Source: Alteromonas sp. KUL49 (lineage in GTDB: Bacteria > Pseudomonadota > Gammaproteobacteria > Enterobacterales > Alteromonadaceae). Taken from it: a stretch of 64,000 nt of DNA. Made by a program: the position numbers and the translations under genes. Numbering within the stretch: position 1 is the first letter of the stretch; each line of letters begins with the position of its first letter. The stretch covers positions 496,001 to 560,000 of the forward strand of contig NZ_BJKL01000001.1 of the NCBI RefSeq assembly GCF_006538345.1, written 5' to 3'. This document shows, piece by piece, positions 50,035 to 58,564 of this stretch. Under the pieces are notes generated by a model. The model did not search any database, was not told the origin of the DNA, and was given only the letters and a program-made list of their open reading frames with translations.

Positions 50035-50855
50035 GTGTCGAAGATATTGTCTAGATTGACTTTTTCTAATAACGGATGCTTGTCAACACCACACAACAAT
50101 ACAATGTCTACGTTAGGCAAAGGAGGAAGGCTATCGACAACTGTTACGTCGCCACTTACACTAATCTGCCCGATAGCACCAACTGCTAAACCAGCGGCAA
50201 CAAGCGCGCGCTGAGCCGATGATGTGTCGCAACAGGCGAGCAGGTGATAGGGTACTTTTTTCTTACTTAAAGTTTCGATGGCCGCTGCGTGGTATTTACA
50301 ATCTTTTTGGAATAGAGCTAAAGGAATGGACGGCCTATTGTGAATATCGTAGTCCGGGCTACTAATCCACACACCTTTATCGGCACATAACCAATAGCCT
50401 TCTTCACTGTTGGGGGAGCGAGTAACGATGGCGGCATCGATTTTTCCTTCATCTAGCCATTCTCTCAAGATAATACTTGGACGGCTAAACACTTGGATTG
50501 AACAAGTGGGTTCGACCGCATAAATGCGCTCTATAATCAAGGGAAGAAGGTTGTCATTGTAGTCTTCTGGGCAACCCAAACGCAGCGGTTGTTTGTCTTG
50601 ATAGCGTTTTATCTTAGTTACAGTGTTACCGTGCAAAGTAACAATTTTTTCAGCTTCTACCCGCAGAGATGTACCTGCTTCGGTAAGAATAAGATTGCGT
50701 CCGTGTTTTTCAAATAGTTTGACGGATAGCTCTTCTTCCAGCTTTTTCATTTGTGCACTAAAAGCTGATTGAGTTCGGTTAATCTGTTTAGCCGCCCGAG
50801 TAAAACTCCCGGTTTCAGTGAAGGCGAGAAAGCTGCGAAGCGAGTCAATATCCAT
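50031..50855 (-). CDS. LysR family transcriptional regulator
   Basis: The 274-residue protein has the N-terminal winged helix-turn-helix MDIDSLRSFLAFTETGSFTRAAKQINRTQSAFSAQMK region, shown as residues about 1-36, and LFEKHGRNLILTEAG, then a periplasmic-binding-like effector domain (QPLRLGCPEDYNDNLLP). It is divergent from a GST gene, with a palindromic T-N11-A site between them (50890-50904). The usual LysR logic suggests it controls that GST gene and itself. It is convergent with the TonB receptor gene. Confidence 0.92.
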   Translation of the reverse strand: MDIDSLRSFLAFTETGSFTRAAKQINRTQSAFSAQMKKLEEELSVKLFEKHGRNLILTEAGTSLRVEAEKIVTLHGNTVTKIKRYQDKQPLRLGCPEDYNDNLLPLIIERIYAVEPTCSIQVFSRPSIILREWLDEGKIDAAIVTRSPNSEEGYWLCADKGVWISSPDYDIHNRPSIPLALFQKDCKYHAAAIETLSKKKVPYHLLACCDTSSAQRALVAAGLAVGAIGQISVSGDVTVVDSLPPLPNVDIVLLCGVDKHPLLEKVNLDNIFDT

Positions 50856-50889
50856 TGTTCATTCAATCCATCAGAAAAATTAATAGGTG

Positions 50890-50904
50890 GTATAAAAACT
50901 ATAC
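50890..50904. promoter_or_regulatory. LysR-type operator candidate
   Basis: GTATA-AAAAC-TATAC is a perfect 5+5 inverted repeat with a 5-base spacer and fits T-N11-A. It sits between the divergent lysR and GST genes, 35 bases upstream of the lysR start codon and 62 before the GST start. Confidence 0.6.
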
Positions 50905-50966
50905 GTTAGTGGTTTCTACTGCAATCCCTTAACCTTGAAATACATTCAATGCACTGAGGGAACATA

Positions 50967-51614
50967 ATGAAGCTATACATTGCAAACCAAAACTATTCTA
51001 CATGGTCACTACGGGCGTGGATTATTTTTGAACGCTTTAATTTGAATGCGCAAGTGACCAAGCTATCTCTGTTTACTCCTGAGTTTTACCAAACGCTTTC
51101 AGCCATTAATCCTGCCGCGAAAGTCCCCGCACTTGTTGATGGAGAAATTAAGGTATGGGACTCATTGGCTATTCTTGAGTATATCAATGACAACTACTTA
51201 GAGGGTATAGCATGGCCTGCGGATAAAGCGCTAAAAGCGAAAGCGCGTGCAATTTCTTGTGAAATGCACTCCGGGTTCATGAATGTGCGTAATGAACTAC
51301 CGATGAATTGTAGAGCGCGTAGGAAGGTCATAATGAGTGACGGTGCTAAAAAAGAGTGGAGTAGAATAGATGACATATGGTCAGAACAAATGGCGGCGTT
51401 TCCCGACGGGTGGCTGTTTGGTGAATGGTCTATCGCTGACGCTATGTTCGCGCCTGTAGTCATGAGAGCCAAAACCTACAATTTGCCACTGTCTGAATTA
51501 GCAACTCAATACATGGAGCGCGTCTTAGCGAGCCAAGAAATTTCGACATGGTTAGCGCAGGCGAGTGAAGAGGCGGATATTGTGCAAGAAGATGAGGCTG
51601 GGGAGCCCATTTAA
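50967..51614 (+). CDS. Glutathione S-transferase family protein
   Basis: A 215-residue GST-fold protein: MKLYIANQNYSTWSLRAWII (catalytic Ser/Tyr region NYSTWSLR, typical of the maleylacetoacetate isomerase / Zeta-like group), INPAAKVPALVDGEIKVWDSLAI (cis-Pro and gamma-glutamyl site), and EWSIADAMFAPVVMRAKTY in the C-terminal domain. The start has GAGGGAAC upstream. It is divergent from the LysR gene with a likely operator between. The substrate is unknown; regulation by a LysR hints at a stress or xenobiotic role. Confidence 0.85.
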   Translation: MKLYIANQNYSTWSLRAWIIFERFNLNAQVTKLSLFTPEFYQTLSAINPAAKVPALVDGEIKVWDSLAILEYINDNYLEGIAWPADKALKAKARAISCEMHSGFMNVRNELPMNCRARRKVIMSDGAKKEWSRIDDIWSEQMAAFPDGWLFGEWSIADAMFAPVVMRAKTYNLPLSELATQYMERVLASQEISTWLAQASEEADIVQEDEAGEPI

Positions 51615-51619
51615 TCGGT

Positions 51620-51662
51620 GAAAACAAAAAACGGTGGTGTCGAAGCACGACAACCACCGTTG
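51620..51662 (-). terminator. Intrinsic terminator after the second TonB receptor gene
   Basis: On the minus strand ACGGTGGT (53-60 arm at 51653-51660) pairs with ACCACCGT (51631-51638), extended by GTCG/CGAC with one bulged base, and is followed by a T-rich tract TTTTTTGTTTT. It terminates the minus-strand receptor gene. Confidence 0.88.
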
Positions 51663-51690
51663 ATACTGAATGACAGTTGAGAACTAGATT

Positions 51691-54135
51691 CTAAAACTCG
51701 TCAAAGCTGTAGGTGAAGCGAACACCAACAGTTCTTGGTCTTAGTACGTTTACTACAAAGCTTCTTACCGTTGCGCCTTCAACAGTTTGACTAATTCGCG
51801 GTGTAGACTGAACACCGGTTTCGGCAAACTTGTCAAACAGGTTGTTAACGTAACCAGTAACTGTCCAGTTGTCTGTCTCGTACATTACACGAGCATTGGC
51901 AACACCAAAGCTCGGTAAGGTGTAACCACCACCTAGTGCAGCAGTACGAGAGAGAATATCGCCCTGATATGCGTAATCCGCGCTGTAAGTTAGCTCAGCA
52001 CCATCCGATAGCTCTTGGTAGTAGGTTGCAGAAATCGCAAACTGAGTTTCTGGTGAACCAGGAAGTCTGTCACCTTCGCTACCGTCTTCAAATGCAGTTG
52101 CAAAACCTGGAGGTGTGATAGTACGAACCAGTGATGGTACGTCTGCAGACAATTCACTTTTCGTTTTACTGAATGAACCTGTAATACGCAAATCATCTGT
52201 AGCCAACCAATCGAAGGTTCCTTCAAAACCACGAGATTCAGCACCGTTCGCATTGATGGTAATTGGTACAGATGCATTTACCGTCGCAGACGACAATTGG
52301 TTGTCTTCCCATTCGATGTAGTACACAGCTGTGTTGAATGTAAGCGTTCCATCTAACCAGCGGCTCTTAACACCTAACTCGTGGTTGCGGGTTGTATCTG
52401 GGCCGTACGCACGTTCATCAAACTGGGCAAAGTCATTCGGACCTGGACCATATTGTTGACCTGGTGCCAACAAACAGTTTCCTTGTGAACCATTCGGGTC
52501 GTACTCGTCACATTCACCACCGCCATTTACGCCACCAATACGGAAACCTTCACTTACCGTCAGGTAAACATTAAGGTCGCTATTGAACGCATATGAAGTA
52601 TTAAATTTAAAGAGGTTACCGTCATCTTCCTGACCCAAGCTAGGATCAAATGGACGCGCTTGAATTTCATCTAGGCCTGCGGCAATAAAGCCTCGGTCAA
52701 ATAGTGGGAAATCAACTTCAGACTGGCTTTCAATCTTGTACTCGTAGTAACGGGCACCAAGAGTGACTTGCCACTTATCAGTAATTTCATAACCAAATTC
52801 ACCGTAAACTGCTTTTTCAGTGATGTCAGTTGATGAGGCAGAGAAATACTCTAGGTTATCTGGACGATCGAAACCGGCAAACTGTGCATAACCTGGCGTG
52901 TATTCCGCTGAGTAACCTACATCTTCGCTTCTATTGTAGAAGGCACCTACAATCCAGTTGAACGCTGAGTCAGTGGTTGATACAAGGCGAATCTCTTGGT
53001 TAAGCGTGTCGATACGCTCGTTTTCTTCAGTGAACGCGGTAAACGTAGGGAAGGTTTCGTAAGAGTACTCTAAGCTGATAAGTAGGTCAGTTTGGTCACG
53101 CTGACCAATCTCTTCGTACTCAGATATACCTGTTGCTGAGGTTAGCTCTGCAAAACCTAGGTCCGCGATGATTTCAAGCGCTAGTAGGCTCGTGCTTTCT
53201 TCATTAGGTTCTTCAACTCGCTGAGCATTTTCATATTTACCTGTAGGTAACGCGCCCATATGACTTGAAATAGTACGCCCTTCGTTATCTTCCTCTTGGA
53301 AGTAATAAGTTAGGGTTGCGTCTAGTACTTCGCTGGGTTGCCAACGTAGCGATAATTTACCTGTTAGTGATTCCTGACCGTTAATGTCTTCTTGCGGTGC
53401 AAGTTCATCACTGCCTCGGGGAGAGTCTGGCTCAGACACACCAATTTCACGCACGATAAACGGCTGGTCGATAAAACCAGGGTCTTCGAAACGGTCTAGA
53501 GCTACACGGACTGCAAAAGTGTCTGACAGTGGAAGGTTAAAGGTAACCCCTAGATCGGTGCCAAGGTTGTCACTTTCACTGGTTTGGAATAGGTCACCGC
53601 GGAGATCTATTTGTGTACCATCAAACTTAGGTTTAGTTGGGATATAACGAATAGCACCACTTAGCGTACCTGCACCATACAGTGTCCCTTGAGGTCCTAA
53701 AAGTACCTCTACACGCTCTAAGTCAGTGATACGAAGGTCAATAGCTAGAGGAATTTCACCTAGGTAGGTAGCTACCGTTCCACCTTGTGTGTTACCGCTT
53801 CCTTGGCCTAACGGGTCAGCGTTGATACCACGAACGATGATTGGGTTACCGTTACGACCACCTTGGTCGATGGCAACAATACCCGGAACAAACCTTAGTA
53901 CTTCGGAAATATCGCCAATACCTTTTTCTTCCAACGCAGCACCGTCAAGGGCAGCGATGTTAATAGGTACGTCTTGGATAGAACCAGCACGACGGGTTGC
54001 TGTTACTTCAATCTTTTCTATTGCAGCAAGGCCTTGCTCTTCTTGAGCTATAACAGGCACTGTAACTGAACCACTCACAGCAGCTATTGCCACAGCACGA
54101 GCAATAAGGTTGTGTTTAAATTTTACGGTCTTCAT
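51691..54135 (-). CDS. TonB-dependent receptor (second)
   Basis: An 814-residue receptor with a signal sequence (AVAIAAVSGSVTVPVIAQ). The plug starts IEKIEVTATRRAGSIQDVPINI and has VRGINADPLGQGSG and DLERVEVLLGPQGTLYGAGTLSGAIRYIP. The long barrel ends VGVRFTYSFDEF. Repeated strands such as LRWQPSEVLDATLTYYFQ and KWQVTLGARYYEYKI fit the common marine TonB receptor family. It is divergent from the TPR-sulfotransferase gene; about 240 bases between them hold both promoters. The ligand is unknown. Confidence 0.92.
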   Translation of the reverse strand: MKTVKFKHNLIARAVAIAAVSGSVTVPVIAQEEQGLAAIEKIEVTATRRAGSIQDVPINIAALDGAALEEKGIGDISEVLRFVPGIVAIDQGGRNGNPIIVRGINADPLGQGSGNTQGGTVATYLGEIPLAIDLRITDLERVEVLLGPQGTLYGAGTLSGAIRYIPTKPKFDGTQIDLRGDLFQTSESDNLGTDLGVTFNLPLSDTFAVRVALDRFEDPGFIDQPFIVREIGVSEPDSPRGSDELAPQEDINGQESLTGKLSLRWQPSEVLDATLTYYFQEEDNEGRTISSHMGALPTGKYENAQRVEEPNEESTSLLALEIIADLGFAELTSATGISEYEEIGQRDQTDLLISLEYSYETFPTFTAFTEENERIDTLNQEIRLVSTTDSAFNWIVGAFYNRSEDVGYSAEYTPGYAQFAGFDRPDNLEYFSASSTDITEKAVYGEFGYEITDKWQVTLGARYYEYKIESQSEVDFPLFDRGFIAAGLDEIQARPFDPSLGQEDDGNLFKFNTSYAFNSDLNVYLTVSEGFRIGGVNGGGECDEYDPNGSQGNCLLAPGQQYGPGPNDFAQFDERAYGPDTTRNHELGVKSRWLDGTLTFNTAVYYIEWEDNQLSSATVNASVPITINANGAESRGFEGTFDWLATDDLRITGSFSKTKSELSADVPSLVRTITPPGFATAFEDGSEGDRLPGSPETQFAISATYYQELSDGAELTYSADYAYQGDILSRTAALGGGYTLPSFGVANARVMYETDNWTVTGYVNNLFDKFAETGVQSTPRISQTVEGATVRSFVVNVLRPRTVGVRFTYSFDEF

Positions 54136-54377
54136 GTGTCGTCTCTTTCAATTTTATTGAACGAATTAAATGTGTGTATGTGTTAATTGCGTTCAGCGCG
54201 GTTTTATTCTTGTGAAGTGCTGATGGACAAACCCATCTTAACAAACTGGACGATTTGCACGTTTTTAGTTTGCCCTTGTAATGGTTCCGCTGTCAAATCG
54301 GCGTGTGTAACCTTTTGTGTTGAAAATTACTAATGATTTGATAGCCTTTTTACGCCACGTCTCAACTAGCAGGTAGT

Positions 54378-55955
54378 ATGTCTAATCTTGTAAGTACAAT
54401 TATAGAGAGAAATTTTTCTCTTATGGCTCAGGGAAAGTATCCGGAGGTGCACGCTGCTGCGCTGTCGATGATTAAACAAAATGTCAACGACCCTGTGCCT
54501 TATCTACTGCTCGCTAAGCTTTGCTTTGACCACGAGAACTATAAAAAATCAGATGAACTATTTTCTAAAGCTATAACGTTGGGCCCAGAGAATGTTTATG
54601 TTTTGACGTTCTACGCTCAGTGTCTCACTTTCTTTGGTAAACATGTCTACGCTAAAAACCTCGCTGACAAAGCTGCTGGACTAGGCCCTAAAGAAGCCTA
54701 TCTGTTGGATACCCTGGGAGTAATCTACAGCCGATTGGGCTTCCATGAAAAAGCGATACATTGGTTTGAGAAAGCTGTTGGATTAAATAGTGAGGTTGCA
54801 AACTACCACTATAATCTAGCGGCATCGCAGCAGTTTTTAGGGAATTTTGAAGCTGCACAGGTAAGTTACGAGGCGTCTTTACAGCGCTCGCCTGATGATT
54901 ATCGCGCGTTATCTTCCTTAGTGAGCTTGAAGAAACAGCGAGAAGATGACAATCGATTGAGTGAGCTGTTACGAGTTTTCGATAAACTGCAAACAAATGA
55001 AGATGCGACTTTGTATCTAGGACACGCCTTAGCTAAAACCTATGAAGACATGGGAAATCACAAAGAAAGTTTTCATTGGTTGCAAAAGGCAAAGGCGGCT
55101 AAGAACGCAAAGCCTGCAAGTGTTGACTACAGAAAGATATTTGCTGCCGCTAAGTCGAAAATAATGAAGGTGGCAACAAATGCAGAGGTTAGTACTGCAT
55201 CGCCGATCTTTGTTGTAGGTTTACCTAGAACCGGTACCACACTGGTAGATAGAATTATATCAAGTCACAGAGATGTAGCCTCTGGCGGAGAATTAAATAC
55301 CTTTGCAGAGCTTGTTAAAAGAGCCACGTCATCAAAATCGCAGTATGTTTTAGACGAAACTACTCTGCTTCAAGCAAATGATTTGGATTTAGCTAAGGTG
55401 GGTCAAGATTATGTCACAGCAACTCAGGCGCTGTATCGAAACGCCAAACGCTGTACCGACAAAATGCCGCTAAACTTTTTCTATGTTGGGTTAATTCTTA
55501 AAGCCTTGCCAAATGCTCGCGTCATTGCTTTGCGCCGCGGTGCGATGGACAGCTGCCTGAGTAATTACCGGCAGTTACTTACCACGCAGCATGCCTATTA
55601 TGATTACACCTATGGGCTCGAAAGTACCGCTGCTTTTTACACAATGTTTGATGATCTTATGAGCCATTGGCGTGAGACTTTACCCTCGGACAGGTTTCTA
55701 GAGATAAATTACGAAGATATTGTGTATCACCAAGAGGAAAAAACGCGAGAGATACTGTCTTTTTGTAACCTGGATTGGGACGAAGCCTGTATGCGTTTTC
55801 ACGAGAATGATGCACCAGTCTCTACCGCGAGCTCGGTTCAAGTGCGACAGCCTCTGTACTCAGGTTCAATTGGACGCTGGAAAAAGTACGGAGATTTGTT
55901 GGATGGCCTAAAACAGGCGCTTGGTGAGTTGCATGAAACAGGTGAAGACCACTAA
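54378..55955 (+). CDS. TPR-repeat sulfotransferase family protein
   Basis: The 525-residue protein has about six TPR-like helix pairs in the N-terminal half (PYLLLAKLCFDHENYKKSDE, LDTLGVIYSRLGFHEKAIHWF, YHYNLAASQQFLGNFEAAQ). A PAPS-dependent sulfotransferase domain follows, with the 5'-phosphosulfate loop PIFVVGLPRTGTTLVDRI (about residues 275-292) and the 3'-phosphate segment RVIALRRGAMDSCLSNY. No signal peptide is present, so it is cytoplasmic. The fusion resembles the TPR-sulfotransferases common beside TonB receptors in marine gammaproteobacteria. The acceptor molecule is not known. Confidence 0.85.
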   Translation: MSNLVSTIIERNFSLMAQGKYPEVHAAALSMIKQNVNDPVPYLLLAKLCFDHENYKKSDELFSKAITLGPENVYVLTFYAQCLTFFGKHVYAKNLADKAAGLGPKEAYLLDTLGVIYSRLGFHEKAIHWFEKAVGLNSEVANYHYNLAASQQFLGNFEAAQVSYEASLQRSPDDYRALSSLVSLKKQREDDNRLSELLRVFDKLQTNEDATLYLGHALAKTYEDMGNHKESFHWLQKAKAAKNAKPASVDYRKIFAAAKSKIMKVATNAEVSTASPIFVVGLPRTGTTLVDRIISSHRDVASGGELNTFAELVKRATSSKSQYVLDETTLLQANDLDLAKVGQDYVTATQALYRNAKRCTDKMPLNFFYVGLILKALPNARVIALRRGAMDSCLSNYRQLLTTQHAYYDYTYGLESTAAFYTMFDDLMSHWRETLPSDRFLEINYEDIVYHQEEKTREILSFCNLDWDEACMRFHENDAPVSTASSVQVRQPLYSGSIGRWKKYGDLLDGLKQALGELHETGEDH

Positions 55956-55961
55956 AAACAA

Positions 55962-56001
55962 AAAGCGCTTTTGAACCGGCCAACGGTGTCAAAAGCGCTT
56001 T
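55962..56001 (-). terminator. Bidirectional-type terminator between convergent genes
   Basis: AAAGCGCTTTTGA (55962-55974) pairs with TCAAAAGCGCTTT (55989-56001), with inner ACCG/CGGT extension. On the minus strand it runs into T's (55961 and below), so it terminates the NTF2-like gene; on the plus strand the tail is weak. Confidence 0.82.
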
Positions 56002-56027
56002 CTAGATGCATGTCAATGCAATCGATT

Positions 56028-56402
56028 TTACGCTTCAGGCATACCTGAAGAATGATGGCTCACGATTAACCACTCACCGTCGATTAACTGATATGTGAAG
56101 CTGTAACGAGCTTTAACTTCTTGGCCTGTTGTACCGAAAGTGAAAGTGTAAACCCCAGAGTCAACGGCTAGTGTGTCAGCAATAGTGATTTGACGTAGGT
56201 TGATAACGCCTGATGGCTTGTTTGCTAAAAAGTGAACAAAATAATCTTTCTTCTCTTCAGCAGTCAAACGTGGTTGGTTCGAAACTGTAGGAAGCAAGAT
56301 TGAGCGTTCCGCGTAGTTTGCAACTACATTGTCAGGCTCGCCAGTCTGTAGTGATTCATTCCATCTATCAAATAGTGCTGCAATATCAGTTTCAGTAGTC
56401 AT
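56028..56402 (-). CDS. SgcJ/EcaC-type NTF2-like protein
   Basis: A 124-residue NTF2-fold protein (CaMKII-association/DUF4440-like): TDIAALFDRWNESLQTGEPDNV, YAERSILLPTVS, YTFTFGTTGQEVKARYSFTY and IDGEWLIVSHHSSGMPE. The last motif (WLIVSHHSS) is typical of SgcJ/EcaC-family proteins, which are small cytosolic proteins of mostly unknown function. The ATG at 56402 is chosen over a TTG-like extension to 56435. Nearby genes do not suggest a pathway. Confidence 0.75.
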   Translation of the reverse strand: MTTETDIAALFDRWNESLQTGEPDNVVANYAERSILLPTVSNQPRLTAEEKKDYFVHFLANKPSGVINLRQITIADTLAVDSGVYTFTFGTTGQEVKARYSFTYQLIDGEWLIVSHHSSGMPEA

Positions 56403-56614
56403 CGTAATTAATCTTCTCTTAAATAAAAGTAACATGAATTGATACGTTAAACGCGTCTAACAGATCACTGCGTTTTGTACCGTTAAATATTTTATAACAT
56501 GAGGAAAACAAAGCTTTATATACCAGTCTTCATGCTATTGCTGATAGTAAAAAGCTATCAGGTTTTGTGATGATCAGCTGAAATGTTTATCAAAAGAGTT
56601 AAATGAATGCTGTA

Positions 56615-57304
56615 CTACTCGACGGGAAAGTCGAAATATGTGTCTGGGTAAGGTTGAGGCTGATAGCTAAAATGCCACCACTCCATATCGTAATCAGCAA
56701 AGCCATGATCAGCCATTACCCGCTTTAATAATTGCCGGTTGGAATATGCATGCTTAGACAATGGAGAATGTTCAGTATTAGACAAAGGGTCAAACAAATC
56801 ATACGGGCCCCCCATATCGAGTTCTTGCCACTCACCGTGTTCATCAAGTGCTACTAGCGTTAAATCTATTGTGGCACCACGACTATGGCCCGATTGTTCA
56901 GCGATATAGCCTCCAACAAGCTGATGTTTATCTAGGTTGGGGTAATATTCGCTTTTTGTCCTAATGTCACTTGTGTCTTGTACCCAGCGCATGAAGTGTG
57001 AAACCGCCCGTTGAGGGCGATAACAATCAAACACTTTTAAATTCAAGCCCTGCGCCGCTAACGACGTATATACGTTAACTAATGCTTCTGCGGCATCTTT
57101 CTGTAAGAGACACTTGGCGGACCTGTAACCGGTAATTGGTGTTCCTACAAAGTTGTTGGCAGTCGCATAGCGAATGTCCATGACTATATTGGGCAGTATG
57201 AGATTAACGTCAATAAAGTCATCGGGTCTCTCGGCATTCGCTGAACTCAAAGACACAAATCCTACGAAAGGCAGAATGATTAGTAGGTTGAAGGCGAATT
57301 TCAT
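56615..57304 (-). CDS. D-alanyl-D-alanine dipeptidase, VanX/DdpX-like, exported
   Basis: A 229-residue M15D-family zinc dipeptidase that cleaves D-Ala-D-Ala. It has a signal peptide (MKFAFNLLIILPFVGFVSLSSANA). The family motifs are DIRYATANNFVGTPITGY, CYRPQRAV, EQSGHSRGATIDLTL (SxHxxGxAxD, zinc His and Asp) and MEWWHFSY (ExxWH, catalytic Glu and zinc His). Unlike the cytoplasmic resistance enzyme VanX, it is secreted to the periplasm, consistent with recycling of peptidoglycan-derived dipeptide. No vanHA-like ligase genes are present. Confidence 0.88.
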   Translation of the reverse strand: MKFAFNLLIILPFVGFVSLSSANAERPDDFIDVNLILPNIVMDIRYATANNFVGTPITGYRSAKCLLQKDAAEALVNVYTSLAAQGLNLKVFDCYRPQRAVSHFMRWVQDTSDIRTKSEYYPNLDKHQLVGGYIAEQSGHSRGATIDLTLVALDEHGEWQELDMGGPYDLFDPLSNTEHSPLSKHAYSNRQLLKRVMADHGFADYDMEWWHFSYQPQPYPDTYFDFPVE

Positions 57305-57499
57305 CGCTATTTGTCCCTAAACGTCAGTAGGTTGGGTTAGTTAAGGGTGAACGAAATTGAAGCGAGTGACAATAGTGATATCCACTAGATTCGGGATAGG
57401 TGAATTTAAGTGTACTGCGAAAGAGTGAATGTCGCACTGGCAAGGTTTTTGATTGTTCTCAATACATTCGTTTGATAATTCAAAAATTTGACGCTGATT
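57305..57499. other. Intergenic region before the small ORF
   Basis: This is part of a 388-base stretch (57305-57692) between the VanX-like gene and the frameshifted exported protein, both on the minus strand. TTGATT (57449-57454) and GATAAT (57474-57479) with a 19-base spacer are a fair plus-strand promoter guess pointing at the small ORF. Nothing else is recognised. Confidence 0.35.
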
Positions 57500-57685
57500 A
57501 TGCTACCCACAAAAACACTGATATCAAAAATAGAGACACTTTCTAAAGATCTAACGCCAGAGCAATTGACCGGCTTTTTAGATATATTAGATGCCATGGC
57601 GGTAATGGTGGAGGAAGCAAGAGCGCTTCCCCCAGTAAATGACGACTGTTCCTCTGAACTCCCTTTGAGTAAAGCGATGCACTAA
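57500..57685 (+). CDS. Small hypothetical protein (61 residues)
   Basis: The ORF encodes MLPTKTLISKIETLSKDLTP, then an amphipathic helix-like EQLTGFLDILDAMAVMVEEA and a polar tail. It has no signal peptide or transmembrane segment. No Shine-Dalgarno is seen before the ATG, though a possible promoter lies 20-50 bases upstream, which would leave almost no leader. Composition looks protein-like rather than random. I do not recognise the family; it converges on the minus-strand gene at 57693. Confidence 0.35.
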   Translation: MLPTKTLISKIETLSKDLTPEQLTGFLDILDAMAVMVEEARALPPVNDDCSSELPLSKAMH

Positions 57686-57692
57686 GGTGCGT

Positions 57693-58332
57693 TTAATCGT
57701 TCAAGAAGGGGAGCGTGTCTAACGCAACGTTCTTTCCTAGATTAAGTACGAATATCGACCCTAAGGCGACTTGCTGCTTTGCCCCAGCGAGTTGGATACC
57801 GAGTTGTGAGGCACCCGGTTGAAAATCTTGTTTTGCAGTGCCAGCTAATGCATAGGGCTGCCATTCAGTGGCGATACTGAATCGTCTGCTGAAACTTGGA
57901 GTATAGGGCGCACTACCTAATTGAAGCGCCACTTGATCAAAGCGTGCATTGCTCTGAGAGAGTGATTTAGCGAAAAAGAAAACGTAGATCATATCTCCTT
58001 TTTCGATATTACTGGCAATGGGTAAAAAACGCGCCTGCGTCATAAGGGTGACGACCTTTTTCGGCTATCGTAATTTCATAAGCTGAGCCTCCCAGCGCAT
58101 CGCTGTTTGAATTTAACGAGCCTGAAGCTAATGCGCCATAGTGTCCTATGGATTCGGCATACGGCATCGTTAAAATTTGCCCTTCAACGGGAAGTACACT
58201 CGATAAGCGAGAATATACAACGTCTATTTCTTGGGGTTTACTCGGCGTTTGTTGTGCTAAAGCGCTTACATTACAACTTAAAAGAAACCCTATTACTAAC
58301 CACTTTTTCATTTGCATACGTGTTTTCATCAT
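57693..58332 (-). pseudogene. Exported CBM-like (jelly-roll) protein, frameshifted
   Basis: On the minus strand a first frame (58332 to 58009) gives a signal peptide (KKWLVIGFLLSCNVSALA) and a domain ending EITIAEKGRHPYDAGAF, then a stop. A second frame from 58043 to 57693 starts in the overlap and continues LPIASNIEKGDMIYVFFFAKSL ... QVALGSIFVLNLGKNVAL. Removing one T of a T6 run (58024-58029) joins them into one protein of about 210 residues. The pattern (I/V-E-K-G-D-x-I-x-x-x-F-F-A, then WQPYALAG) resembles carbohydrate-binding jelly-roll modules attached to secreted enzymes. It lies downstream of S41 but is probably a separate unit. Confidence 0.6.
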
Positions 58333-58521
58333 TTTTGATAAAGATGATTACTTCTAGCATTGTGTTAATTTTGTGTAAATGCGGTCGAATTACATCGCCG
58401 AATTCCTGCTACAAAACACAAGAATTCGCCGATTTTGTTTCATCTCGAATGATGCTCTCTGAGGTTAACTTTATTGCTTTGTGAGGAGGCTTTATCAGAA
58501 GAGAAGGAAGTAGATTGATGA

Positions 58522-58555
58522 TCCTCACCCCATCGTACCTAACGCGGGGTGAGGA
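58522..58555. other. Strong hairpin after the S41 peptidase gene
   Basis: TCCTCACCCC (58522-58531) pairs with GGGGTGAGGA (58546-58555) across a 14-base loop. There is no T-tract on the minus side, so intrinsic termination is doubtful. It may stabilise the 3' end of the S41 mRNA or act with Rho. Confidence 0.5.
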
Positions 58556-58564
58556 AAAGCCACG

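Noticed and set aside
56541..56561. A 7-base-pair hairpin CTGATAG...CTATCAG upstream of the NTF2-like gene
   Set aside because: It has no T-tract on the minus strand, where the neighbouring genes lie, and no known operator pattern; too little to call.
56499..56570. A 23-codon ORF encoding a hydrophobic peptide (MRKTKLYIPVFMLLLIVKS...) in the 56403-56614 gap
   Set aside because: No Shine-Dalgarno, no promoter and on the opposite strand to both neighbours. Short hydrophobic frames are common in AT-rich gaps.
57406..57597. A 63-codon minus-strand ORF opposite the small ORF at 57500
   Set aside because: It overlaps the small plus-strand ORF, has no ribosome site, and its product is low in typical protein features.
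58405..58435. Two nearby EcoRI-like palindromes (GAATTC) that can pair
   Set aside because: A 7-base-pair stem with a 16-base loop, no tail, and no link to a gene; likely chance.
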